Positions 1 to 11,281 of a stretch of DNA of 64,000 bases are shown one piece after another (positions within the stretch are counted from its first letter, which is position 1; every line of letters starts with the position of its first letter). The position numbers and the translations under genes are program-made. The DNA is from Fragilariopsis cylindrus CCMP1102 (lineage: Eukaryota; Bacillariophyta; Bacillariophyceae; Bacillariales; Bacillariaceae), in contig FMBT01000484.1 in NCBI GenBank assembly GCA_900095095.1, positions 16,023 to 80,022 of the forward strand, written 5' to 3'. Below the pieces are notes generated by a model. That model made no database searches, was not told the origin of the DNA, and worked only from the letters and a program-made list of their open reading frames with translations.

Positions 1-164
1 TCCGGCTTTTGTCTGCTCATACCGGTTTGTCACAGTCACGTTGTGATGTTGTATTGTGGTATCTTTCATAAGATGTATGTTGTCGTCACAGTCTTCGATT
101 CAAGCAAGGTACAGTACTGTACGCATCAAGAAGTATGTATACTCTAAATTCTGGAAAAGGAGAG

Positions 165-280
165 AGAACGACCATACCAACATGACAGCACCGCTTCCCG
201 TCTGCTCAGCGAAGTTAAGCATGTTCGGGCCTGGTTAGTACTACGGTGGGGGACCACGTTGGAATCCCAGGTGTTGTTTT
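165..280 (+). rRNA. 5S ribosomal RNA gene
   Basis: The stretch has the order of eukaryotic 5S rRNA: a GACCATACC start, the internal pol III A-box region GTTAAGCATGTTCGGG near 214-230, then CCTGGTTAGTACTACGG and GGGGACCACGTTGGAATCCC. The ends pair as helix I: AACGAC at 167-172 against GTTGTT at 273-278. A T-rich run just after 277 fits a pol III terminator. The internal promoter is intact, so the gene is probably functional. It stands alone here rather than in a tandem array. A 3' fragment of a second copy lies at 5077-5140. The exact ends are uncertain by a few bases. Confidence 0.88.
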
Positions 281-779
281 CTTTTTGTCTTTATTTTTTA
301 ACTTTATTTTTGATTTTATTTTATTTTTGCTTGTCTAATACCTACCTACAACTAAACTAAACTCTCTTCTGAATGGCTTGGTTCCTCTCATCTTACCAGG
401 AGCTCACTGTTCTCCCACTTCTTTATTGTTTATCTCATTCCTTCCTTCCATTCCATTCCTTCCATCCTTCTGTTCCTCTCCAAATTATTATTTCTCTGAT
501 TGATAATGCTCCGAGTGGAAATGAATAGAGAAAAAATAAATCCACAAAACACGCACACACATCATGTAGGGATCTAATCTCTCTCTCACTCTTGTTCCAA
601 TAACAGCAAAAGCAACAACCACAAGTAAATCACCTTTCCAACTGTTGCACTTTTTTTCAGATAGATGAATCAATAGTTTTGAGGATCTTGCTATTCCTTC
701 TATGCCCCCCTAAACGTAGCCCAATATTGTTGGTACCTACCTGCTGCCTCATGTCATGCAGTAATTAAGAAGTGCATAC

Positions 780-1730
780 TCAAGATGTTGCTGTTGTTGT
801 TGTTGTTGTTTCATATTGTTTGGTTAACAACAGGAATAGACAGTAATAATATATCCATGTGTATCAGGTATTGGGTCAGTGAAATACACACCAGTATTAC
901 AACCTTTGCTTGCAACATTTTACAAGAAGGTATACAATAGTTTCTAATAAAGTATCAGTTGGACATTGTTGGTGTTGTTATTTCATATAATATGCATCAG
1001 GAGTGGAGGAACCAGTGATGATGATATACCAATATTATTGTACCACCTTTATTACAGTGCATAACGTGGAGGTGTAGAGGAAGTACACAACAAAAGATCT
1101 AACACACCAGTACTTAGTTGATGTTTTAAACTGTTTATTTAGTAACAGGAATGGATAGAAACCATTGTGCTCCAACGGATGAATTCATCAGTGATATTAT
1201 ACCACCAGTGTCATTGTACTAACCACCTTTATATGGCATGCAGGAATATACAGGGATTTTGTAACAAAAAAATTGCACGCAGTAGCAGTTCTTTTGCCGT
1301 TGTTTTGGTTAGATGTTTTGGTTGACAGGGAATAGATGGAACAAATATGTGCCAGGAGTGGACATGTGCCATGAATGGATGTACCAGTATATCATTACAG
1401 TAACAGCTTGCAAGAAGCAGAAAGCCAATTCTCCCACACATCAGCAGTTGTTGTTGTTGTTGTTGTTGTCATTTCATACTCTTTGACTTACAGGAAGGAA
1501 CAGAATCTGCATGTGCATGCACCAAGAGTTGATCCACCAGTGATACAATATATATATATATATGCCATCACCAATATTGTCGCCATTTACCTAAGTGTAA
1601 TATCTACCTGTAGGAGTTTACAAGATGATGTACACAACAAATTCTCACATATCAGCAGCAGCAGCAGCAGTAGCAGTAGCAGTTGTTGCTTTTGCTTCAT
1701 ACTGTTTGGTTGACAAGAATAGGAACATCA
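780..1730. repeat. degenerate tandem repeats, about 150-250 bp per unit
   Basis: A recurring block is a GTTGTT-rich or CAGCAG-rich run, then TTTCATA-like sequence, TGTTTGGTTgACA and a GGAATAGA-like tail. Diverged versions occur near 790-842, 968-1010, 1130-1155, 1290-1340, 1445-1500 and 1670-1725. Between them lie related phrases such as ACCACCTTTAT and CCAGTGATGAT. No credible coding region is present; the short open frames are repeat products. The array abuts the interspersed element that starts at 1731. Confidence 0.5.
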
Positions 1731-3180
1731 TGGGTTAGTTTATTTTATGAGTATTTGTGTGGATGTTCCTGTCAAAATTGGTGTGGGATCATTTTCCAAC
1801 CAACAGTGACTATTTTAACTACAGTCCTTGATTGGAATTTTTTGTAATGAGTAATTTTGGAAAACAGAGGAAAACTGCAATAACATCCAGAAAAATGGTG
1901 GGTTGGGGATGGTGATGCTTCCCATTCACAAGTAATATGTATTTGCCGTAGAGAGGACAGTGCATTAATTCTGTGTACTAATTTACCTGGTGGTATGTTT
2001 AAATAATGAAATGTATTTACTTTGGACCATACTATTTTTGATCAGATATGAATACAAAATATCTCAAATAAAAGGGTTGCACAGGACAACACCAGATGGG
2101 TTGGTGTGCACTAGCATCCACATAGAGGACTAGAACATTGTGTTTGCCTTCTACAACTTTTTTTGTTTTTGTGGTTGTGGAATGAAATTCATTTTGCTTT
2201 TGTGGAAGGCACAAAAACAAACAGACATGATTTTTGATCAAAATGAACAACAAAATATCTCATTTGAAAGGGTTGCAGAGGACAACACCAGATGGGTTGG
2301 GTGCACTAGCATCCACACAGAGTATTAGAACATTGTGTTTGCCTCCTACAACTTTTCTGTTCCTGTGGTTGCGGAATGAAATTCATTTTGCTGGTGTGGA
2401 AGGCACAAAAACAACAACATGATTTTTGATCAGAAATGAATACAAAATATCTTATTTGAAAGGGTTACAGAGGGCAACACCAGATGGGCCGGCCGCACTA
2501 GCATCCATATAGAGTACTAGAACATTGTGTTTGTCTTCTACAACTTTTCTGTTCCTGTGGTTGAGGAATGATATTCATTTTGCTGTTGTGGAAGGTGCAC
2601 ACACACAACAAATGAACAACAGAATATCTCATTTGACAGGGTTGCAGAGGACAACACCAAATGAGCTGGGTGCACTAGCATCCATCATACTCATACCTAC
2701 AAGGTCCTCATAATGCTGAGGTTTCTATGGAGGTTATGAAGGTATAGGGTTGCATTAACCACAAAATGGGCCATTTAGGCCCAAAAACAGGGTTTTCCAC
2801 TTTTATGTGCACCTAAGCTGGATCATCAACACAAAGCACCAAGAGTAAGCCCCCTTTAGTATATATGGTGCACTCCATCCATATATTGGGATGATTTACC
2901 TTTATGAGTGTACTGTATGTCCACAAAACACTGCAATGGGCCATTTTTTGGGGTTATTTGATGTGTGCAATGTGTGTGCCTACATTATGAGATACCAGTA
3001 GGCTTACAAGAATAAGGAATATATCAGTTCTCCATCCAATAGGTCAATTGTAAACTTCAAAGTTTAATTTTCTAAAAAAATGACCTTTAGGTGTATATAC
3101 TTGATGCTAAAGTTATTATTATATGCTACACTAACAAATAATAGTAAAATTTGGGCATTATTTAGTTGTTATATTAATGA
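1731..3180 (+). mobile_element. interspersed non-autonomous element, copy A, with internal minisatellite
   Basis: This segment matches, in opposite orientation, the block at 34755-36365. Matching parts run in order: a left end beginning TGGGTTAGTTTATTTTATGAG; a unique part to about 2030; about four copies of a 178-197 bp minisatellite (2030-2720; the phrase GACAACACCA recurs near 2080, 2280, 2470 and 2650); and a right part ending after GATGCTAAAGTTATTATTATAT near 3120 and AAATTTGGG. No open frame looks like a transposase or polymerase, so it is probably non-autonomous. The family is not recognised, and the ends are set only by where the two copies diverge. Confidence 0.7.
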
Positions 3181-3277
3181 CTAGTTCCACGCGGAGATTT
3201 ATTCAATGAACTTGAAAAAGATCCCCTTGCAAAGAATGATGTCTGTTTGAGGGGTATAACGCACCAAAGTGGTACTA

Positions 3278-3524
3278 CAGTATGCGCTCGATAAGAAATA
3301 CACTCCCAATTTACCGACTTGGTGTGTTTCTTATAGAGAGTGTGTTTCTTATGATTTCACATACGGCCAGGGTTTGGGTGAATTCCAATGAGTTTTATTG
3401 CTAGTCATTGAGTCAGTCACTACACGGGACCCACTACAGGTTGAATCACGTGTAAAACCGATCTGGTGTATTTCTTATAGAGCGTGTATTTCTTAAATGT
3501 GTATTTCTTATCGAGCGCATACTG
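3278..3524. mobile_element. Tc1/mariner-like MITE, 247 bp, TA target duplication
   Basis: Perfect 26 bp terminal inverted repeats begin CAGTATGCGCTCG at 3278-3303 and are mirrored at 3499-3524. The element is flanked by TA at 3276-3277 and 3525-3526. TA duplications and CAGT-type ends are typical of Tc1/mariner elements. No coding sequence is present. Internal GTGTTTCTTATAGAG and GTGTATTTCTTATAGAG phrases repeat the TIR sequence. A diverged half copy lies at 34567-34690. The perfect TIRs suggest a recent insertion. Confidence 0.85.
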
Positions 3525-3526
3525 TA

Positions 3527-4213
3527 GTGATCGCTATTTTTATTCTTAAATAATTTTTATTATTCGGGGGATATCCTGTTCGATATTTATTTTAAACAAC
3601 ACATCTCGATCACCATGATCCCTTTTTAATTTCTTTTTGGTCGATGAACTAGCTGGTCGCGTGTGTTCTGCGTCAATGACTCATCTACTTTTACTTATTA
3701 ATTTAATATTCTGACGATGACATCATTCGCTTATTTATTTGCAGAAAGAAATTCTCATCATCCACGACATAATAATAGTCGTGTATTATTGATATCGCGT
3801 CATCCCTCGCTCGTGTGGTGTTCTCATTTCGCCTGTGCTTCGCTTTTTTTCGATCATTGTTATCTGTTGAATCATCCATTCAGCGTCGTCAACGCACAAA
3901 ACCATCTGCAATCTTCGCGTTCGCCTTTCTTTTTCTCTTCGATTTACAGTATGTTGCTGATTAAGCAACAGAACGAACGAATGAATGGATCAGAAACATC
4001 ATAACAGCAAACTATTTCGTCATCAAATATTTTACCGTTACATTGATACGATGTGTCATGTTGTACAGTGATAAACGAGATCGATGACAAAACAATTCGT
4101 TTCTCTCACAACTTCAACAATTTGATCTTTACAAACACAAATACAAAAACAAAACTACAAACAAAACACACACAAACAGTTTAAACAACATAACACAACA
4201 AAAACATTACAAA
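3527..4213. other. intergenic, no gene seen
   Basis: AT-rich spacer between the MITE and the small gene at 4214. The last 100 bases are A/C-rich, with repeated ACAAACACAAA phrases resembling a 5' leader. No conserved element was recognised. Confidence 0.4.
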
Positions 4214-4518
4214 ATGCCAACCATGCCAACCATCCAACGTATTAATACTACCTACGCTAAGGATAATAATAATCCTGTACAAATGAATGTGAATAAGATC
4301 TTCTATATCGTTCACTCAATAAGACACACTCATCGTCTGATGATGACGACACAAACAGCGCTCCAAAAAAGATTTCGGCAATTGCATTGAAAAGACGTAA
4401 TTCTGCGGAACTGGAACGTAAGATGCGGGAAAGGACTGCACATATTGGAAAGAAATCAAGTTATGCACATCAAACTCTAGCGCCAACCCAAGGACAAAAA
4501 GGATGGTCATTATTTTAA
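4214..4518 (+). pseudogene. small unknown protein gene with one apparent frame break
   Basis: An ATG at 4214 opens MPTMPTIQRINTTYAKDNNN and continues to about 4290. The likely coding frame then changes. From about 4299 to the stop at 4516-4518 another frame reads an acidic stretch (SSSDDDDTNSAPKK) and then a basic, helical tail with RRNSAELERKMRERTAHIGKK and QGQKGWSLF. This second part has mixed composition and looks like real protein, but its own frame has no ATG after an in-frame TAA at 4293. Either a one-base indel joins the two parts or a very short intron lies near 4290. Intact size would be about 100 residues. No family is recognised, and the A/C-rich stretch before the ATG fits a 5' leader. 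Confidence 0.45.
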
Positions 4519-5076
4519 TTTCTTAACAACGTAAATTAAATTATATGACATACAGTAGACGAAAGAACGACGACACACTCTACTGCATCTCTTTGTATGT
4601 TAGCATGAGTAATAATAATAAAAAACGAAGACTATACCTATGATAAAAAGAAAATGAAAAGCAAACGTACGTTACAGGAATAACTCCAAACGTAAATTAC
4701 CATGATAATACAGAAGATCCCTACTATGCACTCCTCTTCACACCAGAATTTTAGATAATTTATATAATAACATTGCATATTTTATTGAAACCAACTACAG
4801 TATATTATCTACGTCAATCTATATTGTAGCTTAGCTGAATTTTCCGTACCATACCATTATCATGACCACATACGTTAACTCTGTATTATTTTTGTGGCGA
4901 CGTCTCTTTCGTTTTGCAAGGACAATTCGACGTACGAAGAATGAGAGAAAAGTTGAAGGAACGTGACTAAACACATTTGAAAAAAGAGTGACTTGCCTGT
5001 AGTAAGTGCAGAAAAAATGTACTTTACCGCGCCATCAAACCGGTACAGTACTGTACTGGTTTCCTTCTTTCTTAAC

Positions 5077-5140
5077 GTTAGTACTACGGTGAAGGACCAC
5101 GTTGACGTTGGAATCAATCCTGTGGGGTGTTGTTCTTTTC
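5077..5140 (+). pseudogene. 5S rRNA 3'-half fragment
   Basis: The sequence GTTAGTACTACGGTG, then GGACCACGTTG and TTGGAATC, followed by TGTTGTTC and a T-rich tail, matches 235-290 of the complete 5S gene. It carries a small insertion (GACGTT) and substitutions. The 5' half with the A box is absent, so it cannot form 5S RNA. The 3' T-rich flank is also similar to that of the full gene, so the duplication included downstream DNA. Confidence 0.8.
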
Positions 5141-5385
5141 TTTTATCTTTTTTTTGTTTTGTCTGTATCTTTAAAACAACGAGTCTCCCTATTCGCACAG
5201 ACAGACATAGTCTAATGTTAGTAGTCTACAATTCCATCCTTTTTCAATTATTTTTATAGCATATTAGCCAGTAGACTATTCTATATAGATATAATATTAT
5301 ACCCTACTTTTTACTAAATATTTTATATGTACATTAGTCTAGTACACTTTTTTTTCGGTTTGTTTTTTGTCTTCGTAGCTTGTTT

Positions 5386-6006
5386 TCAAAACAATAAGGT
5401 TGATTCTGTGCAATCACTATTTATACTCATGTCATCATCATCATCATCATCATCATCGTCGTCGTCGTCATAACCAACGCCATCGTTATCAACTTCACCT
5501 TCTTCTTCCTGTTGCTGTTGATGTTCCTGTAGCAATAATATCTTTTGTTGTTGTTGTCTTGGTAGTAGTAATTCTTTTTCTTCTGCTGCTATCTGTTGTT
5601 GTTGTTGTTCTCCCTCTTCTTCTTTGTGCTGCTGCTGTTGATCATCATGCTGCTTCCCTCGTTTCATTACTTTGTCCATCATAACCACATCAACAAAGTC
5701 ATAATGCTGCTGATGCTTTTGTTTACTGCTGTTATTAGTATTATAATTAATTGCAGCAACCACTTTGGATGTTGCTATCAATTCATTATTATTGAGTAAT
5801 AATGCACCTGCTTGTCTCAACGAGAACTCTAGTTTGGAATTTCGTTCTTCTAATAACGTATTACGTTCATGCAATATCTTAACAGCATGATCATATTCTT
5901 GCATCTTCTTCCATAATACAGAATTCAATTTAACAGATTCGCCGAAGGACAATACATTTAACTGTTTCTGTAATAGCATTGAATTTTTTTGATAATGATC
6001 CGCCAT
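5386..6006 (-). CDS. coiled-coil protein with Gln/Glu-rich middle and poly-Asp tail
   Basis: A 206-residue single-exon reading frame. Residues 1-65 are a likely coiled coil with regularly spaced Leu in LLQKQLNVL and ERNTLLEERNSKLEFSLRQA. Residues about 95-175 are rich in Gln, His and Glu from CAA/CAG and GAA tracts. About 13 consecutive Asp precede the end MSINSDCTESTLLF. No known domain or targeting signal is seen. The non-repetitive N-terminal third argues for a real gene rather than an open repeat. Function is unknown; a coiled coil plus acidic tail would allow a scaffold or nuclear role, but nothing in the sequence decides this. Confidence 0.55.
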   Translation of the reverse strand: MADHYQKNSMLLQKQLNVLSFGESVKLNSVLWKKMQEYDHAVKILHERNTLLEERNSKLEFSLRQAGALLLNNNELIATSKVVAAINYNTNNSSKQKHQQHYDFVDVVMMDKVMKRGKQHDDQQQQHKEEEGEQQQQQIAAEEKELLLPRQQQQKILLLQEHQQQQEEEGEVDNDGVGYDDDDDDDDDDDDDMSINSDCTESTLLF

Positions 6007-8549
6007 GATTACAATTCTGTGTATAGTTAGTGCACGGAAAAACCAAACAAAACAAAATCGAATGGAGGAAGGAAGATGTGTAAGAGAAAGAAGCGAATGA
6101 ATCGAAATTCAGGTATAGCAAGCTTTAAGCTTTGAAGTTGTTGACGAACACACACGAATAACTACTGAGTCAATGAACGAATCAATCAATCAGTCCTTTC
6201 TAGCATCTACTATTGTAAGAAGAAACACGAGAGTATTCGCTCCTTTTCGTCTTGGGAGAAAAAAACAAACCATGCCATGCCATGCCAAGAAAAAGCCACT
6301 GTCAGATCGTGCAGAGGACAAGGGGAGTGTTCAACCCCCAAATCTGCAGTAGTACAAACGAGGAAGTAACGTCTGATAGTCTCCACGTCGGTCGGTCACA
6401 AAATTGAACAGGACAGCTAGCGAAGGACACGAGCATACAAGCTAACATTACAGCTGTTAGAGGAAGACAAAGACAAGGCTGAAACGATACTGTAGGAGAA
6501 TGCAAGACGAACAATCAAAGAATGCTTGTGCATGCACCGTACAGTAATCGGTAGCTTTCACATTACATTAAGATACTCAGCAACAACTACAGTACTGTAA
6601 ATTCATTACTGTGCGGTCGTTCTTACCTACCTATTTTTGATACGATTGATACTGCAAACTCAATTATTTAATTATGTTGTTGTTATTGTGTTGATATAAT
6701 GATGCATAATGAGTAACGATATATTGACCTCTATTATTATTACATCTCATGTGCTGTACATCGTTCAAGAATAGAGGATCTCTCTCTCTCTCTATCTCTC
6801 TCTCTCTCAACGGGAAAACAGAAAGAAACTGTATTCTTTGTTGCTTCTTCCTACCTTCTTTCCCTTCGACAAACTTGAAACTCGTCACAAGTATGCCAGT
6901 TACTGTACAATGGGTCTTCTTTTGTACTTGGGATTCGCTCGCCTTCTACGGTAATATCGTGTGAAAGTAATAAAGAAGAACACTTTCACAGATTGTCGTT
7001 GTGTGTGATTCATTTTGTGATTTAATCATCGGAGATTGAGGAACAAGAAGAGAACAAAGAAGAGCATGTTCTGCGCGAATACTTGAAGTACAGTATTAGC
7101 GTAGCAAATATTTTTTTGATTCGAATTTTGTGCGTATAAAATTGCTTGATTATCAATTATAGAAACCGCTCTCTTTTTCTTCAATATTTATTCACTACTT
7201 ATAATACCGTATTCTTCTTATTAATGAGCGACGATTCTTACCATCCAATGAACGTGAACGTTAGTAACGTTACTGTAATGTATTGAACTGATGTTAATAT
7301 AAAATGTTGAAGAAACAGTGCCTATTTTTAAATTATTATGGTGCCTAAAATCACTTATAGCAAGATAGTACAGTACTGTGTTTTGGTGGTATCTGGGTTG
7401 ACGTATCGAGCAATTTTCGTCGTTTCTATACAGAACACTTGTTCTACGACCAAAATCCTCCCCAATTTACAGTAATTCAAAAAAGAAAGTAAATAATAAA
7501 TCGTCGTACAAATTTACTAAAATTTACGTCACACATTTTTCCTTCTATTTGATAGGATTGGAATCAATCGGGAATCGAATGAATCAAATCAATCGAATCC
7601 AATCGTAATCGAATGAATGAAATCGAATGAATGACAAATATATCGACGGAATCAATCAGCATCGCTCGCAGCCAAAGAACATCACGTACTTCTTTTGTTT
7701 CACGCGATAGAAAAGAAGCACTGAGAACTTCAGTGTCGAACGCTTCTTCACAAACTAAATAATATTATGTACATTGTACAATGTACTAGAAGTTGTAGAC
7801 TACAGTATTTCGAAAAATGAGGATTCCTTAATTGTGGATAGTTCCTCCTCATACGGTATGTCACCTGCCTTTTTGATTAATGGATCGACATCACCCGGTT
7901 CGATTATAGGAGCACTTTTCTACATCTTGCAGTTAAAGCTTGCTTTATAGCTCCTCGCAATACAGTACAGCACGAGGAAGAACAAAGACGTAGTGTACAA
8001 TGCGGCGGTTTATTTCAGTCCGTTTTACGTACGAAAAAACTAGAACAATGAAAAGAAAATTTATAGAGCATCGATCGGCTGATTTATAGAAATATAATTT
8101 TAGTTATGATGCAAGTTTTAATCCTCTTTTTCTCTTTCTTGTGTCTATCTGCCTGTATGTATATATAAGTGTTATGTCGTTTTTAAAGCTCGTTTTTTTT
8201 GGTTTTCTAAAGGTGCAACTGGTATTAGTCTTTGATGGATTGATCGAACAATATACCCAACCTTAATTTTGCATCTTTGATAACGTAAAGAAAAGTAGGA
8301 TGTCAATAAACTATTCCTTTCGATACCTTCAAAACTTTTTTTTAGATTGAAATGAAATGGATTTGAAGTTGGAGAAAAATATTAATGGTATTATAGTATT
8401 ATTGTTGTTACTCTGTACAGTACGTTACGTTACTTAAAAAAGTTGTTTTTTTTCTTCTTATTTCATGCCCTTTTGCTTGCCTTCTTATACAATTCATCTG
8501 TCTGTACTGTACGTTTTTGCAACTAAACTTAACTTAACTTAACATGATG
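6007..8549. other. 2.5 kb gene-poor spacer
   Basis: No coding region with mixed composition was found on either strand. The spacer holds several TACAGTACTGTA-like palindromic words (near 6585 and 7368), a CT/GA microsatellite at 6780-6810, and GAATC/GAATGAATC repeats at 7560-7630. It includes the probable promoters of the gene ending at 5386 and the 3' region of the sulfotransferase. Confidence 0.4.
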
Positions 8550-10094
8550 TCAATGTATTATAAATGCTAATATCAATTTCATTTCTTTTTCAAGTACCTG
8601 CAGTAAGGTTACATTATCATTGCTATCATTGCTATCATTGCTATCCTTATCATCATTACTATAACTCGACGACGATACAATTGGTGATGATAATAACTTT
8701 TCTGTGTCTAGAGGAATTAATTTATTTGCTAATTGAGATACTTTAGAACAATATATAGGTCTTGGTGGTTTTGATAATAATCCTGTAAAAATATCATCAC
8801 TACCACTACCACCCCCAAAATAATTTTCGACAGCTTCCACATATTCTGGATACTTTAACCATTCTAATACAATAATTAAATCATATTGTAATAATAACTT
8901 CTTTGATTCTTCTGATAATATCTGTCGATATTTTGTTAATTTTTGTTGTATTTGTGTTTGTGTTTGTGTTTGGTGTTTTTGTTTTTGATTTTTTTGGCGT
9001 TGTTGTTGTTTCTTTTGTTGTTTCTTTTGTAGTAGTGATGAAGGATGATCAGTATCAGTATCAGTAGTAGGATAATACATACCTGTGACCCATCGGGAAT
9101 AACAATTGGTAGAGCATCGCCACAGTTTCCTGTTTTTGTTTTTTGATTTTTTGTGGAAAGATGGAAATTGTTCTAATCCAAATTCTTCCAATGACATATC
9201 TTGATTTTCTAAAGTTGGGATGAAGTATTCCCTCTTACTAGCAGCAGCATTGCTAGAGTTAGTGTTGTTAGTGTTGTTAGTGTTGTTGTTGTTGCTTTCA
9301 TTTTTATTCGTATTCGTATTCGTATTCGTATTCGTATTCGTATTTGTATTCATTTTTAATAATTTATTGTCACAATTCCATCTTTGATCGTATCTATAAT
9401 TTGATACAATTCTTGATATTGGTTCACGTAAATTTGTAACATATAATGTTCGACCAGATGTATCCCTTGATAATGTTTTTTTATTCCGCGAGGTGTTTGT
9501 CTCCATATTATATCGATGATACCCATCATTATTCTCATTATTAGGAAATTCTAAACATTTTTTATGACCTTCACAATGTACAAATTCTTGGAAGGATGTG
9601 TTATTGGATTTCACAACATTTTTTAAAAAGTGGCGTATAGAAGTACCACCAGCTTTTCTCATATGAAGAAATACTAATCGAGTATAATTCTGATCTTGAA
9701 TCGATAACGGTAATGGCAATGGTAATGGCAATGATGATGACGATGATGATGATGATTTACCATTATTATTGTTTTTGTTTTCATTATCATTGCCTCTGTA
9801 GTTAATAGTATTATTATGATTATGATTATGATTGTTACTATTGTAGCGACCTGCTATGACTGATGGGAACAATTTACAAGCCGGAGACGGGATGATTGAT
9901 GTTGTTGATGTAGATCGTCTAGTAGTATAACTACTAGATTTTATTACTGACACATCTTCGTCCACAAATGATAGTGGCGTAGTGTATTCATTATAATTCG
10001 GAATTATAGTGAGAGCACAAAATAACAGGGTAATAAGACACTTCAATTTCAATGCCGTTTGATTATTGATACTGTGATTATACTGTGCCTCCAT
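8550..10094 (-). CDS. type II membrane sulfotransferase-like protein
   Basis: A 514-residue protein predicted to move sulfate from PAPS to a glycan or similar acceptor in the Golgi lumen. Residues 17-33 (LKCLITLLFCALTIIPN) form one N-terminal membrane anchor, giving the usual type II topology. Residues 139-154 (RLVFLHMRKAGGTSIR) match the 5'-phosphosulfate loop of the sulfotransferase 2/HS2ST group, where F-x-H-x-x-K-x-G-G-T-S is typical. Residues 222-235 (LREPISRIVSNYRY) match the 3'-phosphate binding LRDPxxRxxSxY motif. Low-complexity inserts (Asn, Ser, Thr-Asn repeats, Lys-Gln runs near 370-390) separate the conserved blocks, a habit of this genome. The ATG used gives a short cytosolic tail. 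The acceptor is unknown. Confidence in the superfamily is high; a specific enzyme name is not justified. Confidence 0.82.
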   Translation of the reverse strand: MEAQYNHSINNQTALKLKCLITLLFCALTIIPNYNEYTTPLSFVDEDVSVIKSSSYTTRRSTSTTSIIPSPACKLFPSVIAGRYNSNNHNHNHNNTINYRGNDNENKNNNNGKSSSSSSSSLPLPLPLPLSIQDQNYTRLVFLHMRKAGGTSIRHFLKNVVKSNNTSFQEFVHCEGHKKCLEFPNNENNDGYHRYNMETNTSRNKKTLSRDTSGRTLYVTNLREPISRIVSNYRYDQRWNCDNKLLKMNTNTNTNTNTNTNTNKNESNNNNTNNTNNTNSSNAAASKREYFIPTLENQDMSLEEFGLEQFPSFHKKSKNKNRKLWRCSTNCYSRWVTGMYYPTTDTDTDHPSSLLQKKQQKKQQQRQKNQKQKHQTQTQTQIQQKLTKYRQILSEESKKLLLQYDLIIVLEWLKYPEYVEAVENYFGGGSGSDDIFTGLLSKPPRPIYCSKVSQLANKLIPLDTEKLLSSPIVSSSSYSNDDKDSNDSNDSNDNVTLLQVLEKEMKLILAFIIH

Positions 10095-11281
10095 TTTTTT
10101 AGTTTTAGTTTTAGATGTTGTTGTTGTTGTTGTTGTTGTTTTGTTATGATTCTTCTTCCTCTCACTCCTGTGTTGAAATGGCTAATTCAAAACTACAGTG
10201 CTAGATATCTCCCAGTCAAATCTCCAGGCGATTCGATTCCTTTGGGTCTGTTATTAAGTTGGTGTGTGTGACAAAAGGTACTGTAGTAGGAAACGTCAAA
10301 GATTAAAGATGATTGCTTCAGAAATCAAATTCACAACTTGGATTTTTCGTCTGGAGAGTAATTAAAAGTAACACGAAGTATTTGGCCACGATTGTTATTA
10401 AGAAGTGTCTCATTATTCTTGTAAAGTTCCAGGAATAGTTGAAGGGCATATCAGTAAGATTTAGGTTTTTGTCCGCTAGCATTGAATCTTCGTGCGTTGT
10501 TTTAATAATTATGACTTGAGATGATATTCTAGTCAAAATGCTCACCAAATCTGTGTTTGATCATGGCCTAAAACGGGATACATTTGACTTAACTTAATCA
10601 CGTGACGGACTGTCGGCGATTGATATTAATCGAATGAATCGAATCGAAATAAATCGTGATTGAATTGAGTGATTTTAGTCGCAATACAAGAAGAGTTATT
10701 TCTTGTGAAAAAAATTCGAATCAATCGAATCAATCGAATCAATCGTACTATTGTTGCTGTGCCTGCTCAGCCACCCGGAAGAATTCTTGAATTGCGTGCA
10801 ATATTGAGAACTCGTTTTTTTTCACACGTACTAGTCTGTTCTTTTACGGTGAAATCAATATTCACTTCACGATTACACTTGACTTACTTAAGAATTTATA
10901 GTATTATTACCTAAATAAATAATTTACTTAAGTCATGTATTCATCCGTATAATAGCGATAGCAAAATAACACTAAATAAAATACTAAATCTTTATCCTAA
11001 TTAAATAATTTAGTATGGTTCTTTTTTAATAAAAAAAGAACCCTGTACTTCAGAAGTAGTCGTGGAAATTTTTGCCAAGACAAGACGATCATAGTATCAT
11101 AATATCCATTACTTGTTGTATCGTCAAACAAATTTGAACCCACGACGGCCAAAAGATCGTCCAAAACCTCTTAATGTATACTCTCACAAAAATAGAACAT
11201 AAACTACAAGCTATATAAGATATAAAATCCATACGTTCGTTGCAATTAATATATACAGTACAGTAATAAGAAATAAGCATT
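10095..11281. other. intergenic between divergent genes
   Basis: Promoter region of the minus-strand sulfotransferase and the plus-strand gene at 11282. It contains a GTT-rich microsatellite at 10113-10141 and clustered GAATCGAATCAATCG-type repeats at 10628-10745. No gene is supported. Confidence 0.4.

Noticed and set aside
1375-1713. 112-residue + frame with Val and Ser runs
   Set aside because: It lies in the degenerate GTT/CAG tandem repeats and is a product of repeat sequence.
2032-2713. Short + and - frames repeated in the minisatellite
   Set aside because: They recur only because the minisatellite unit has a similar phase; no protein family is recognised.
5400-5684. Hydrophobic His/Arg/Leu-rich + strand frames over the minus gene at 5386
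   Set aside because: They are the antisense of Gln, Glu and Asp codon runs and have no independent features.
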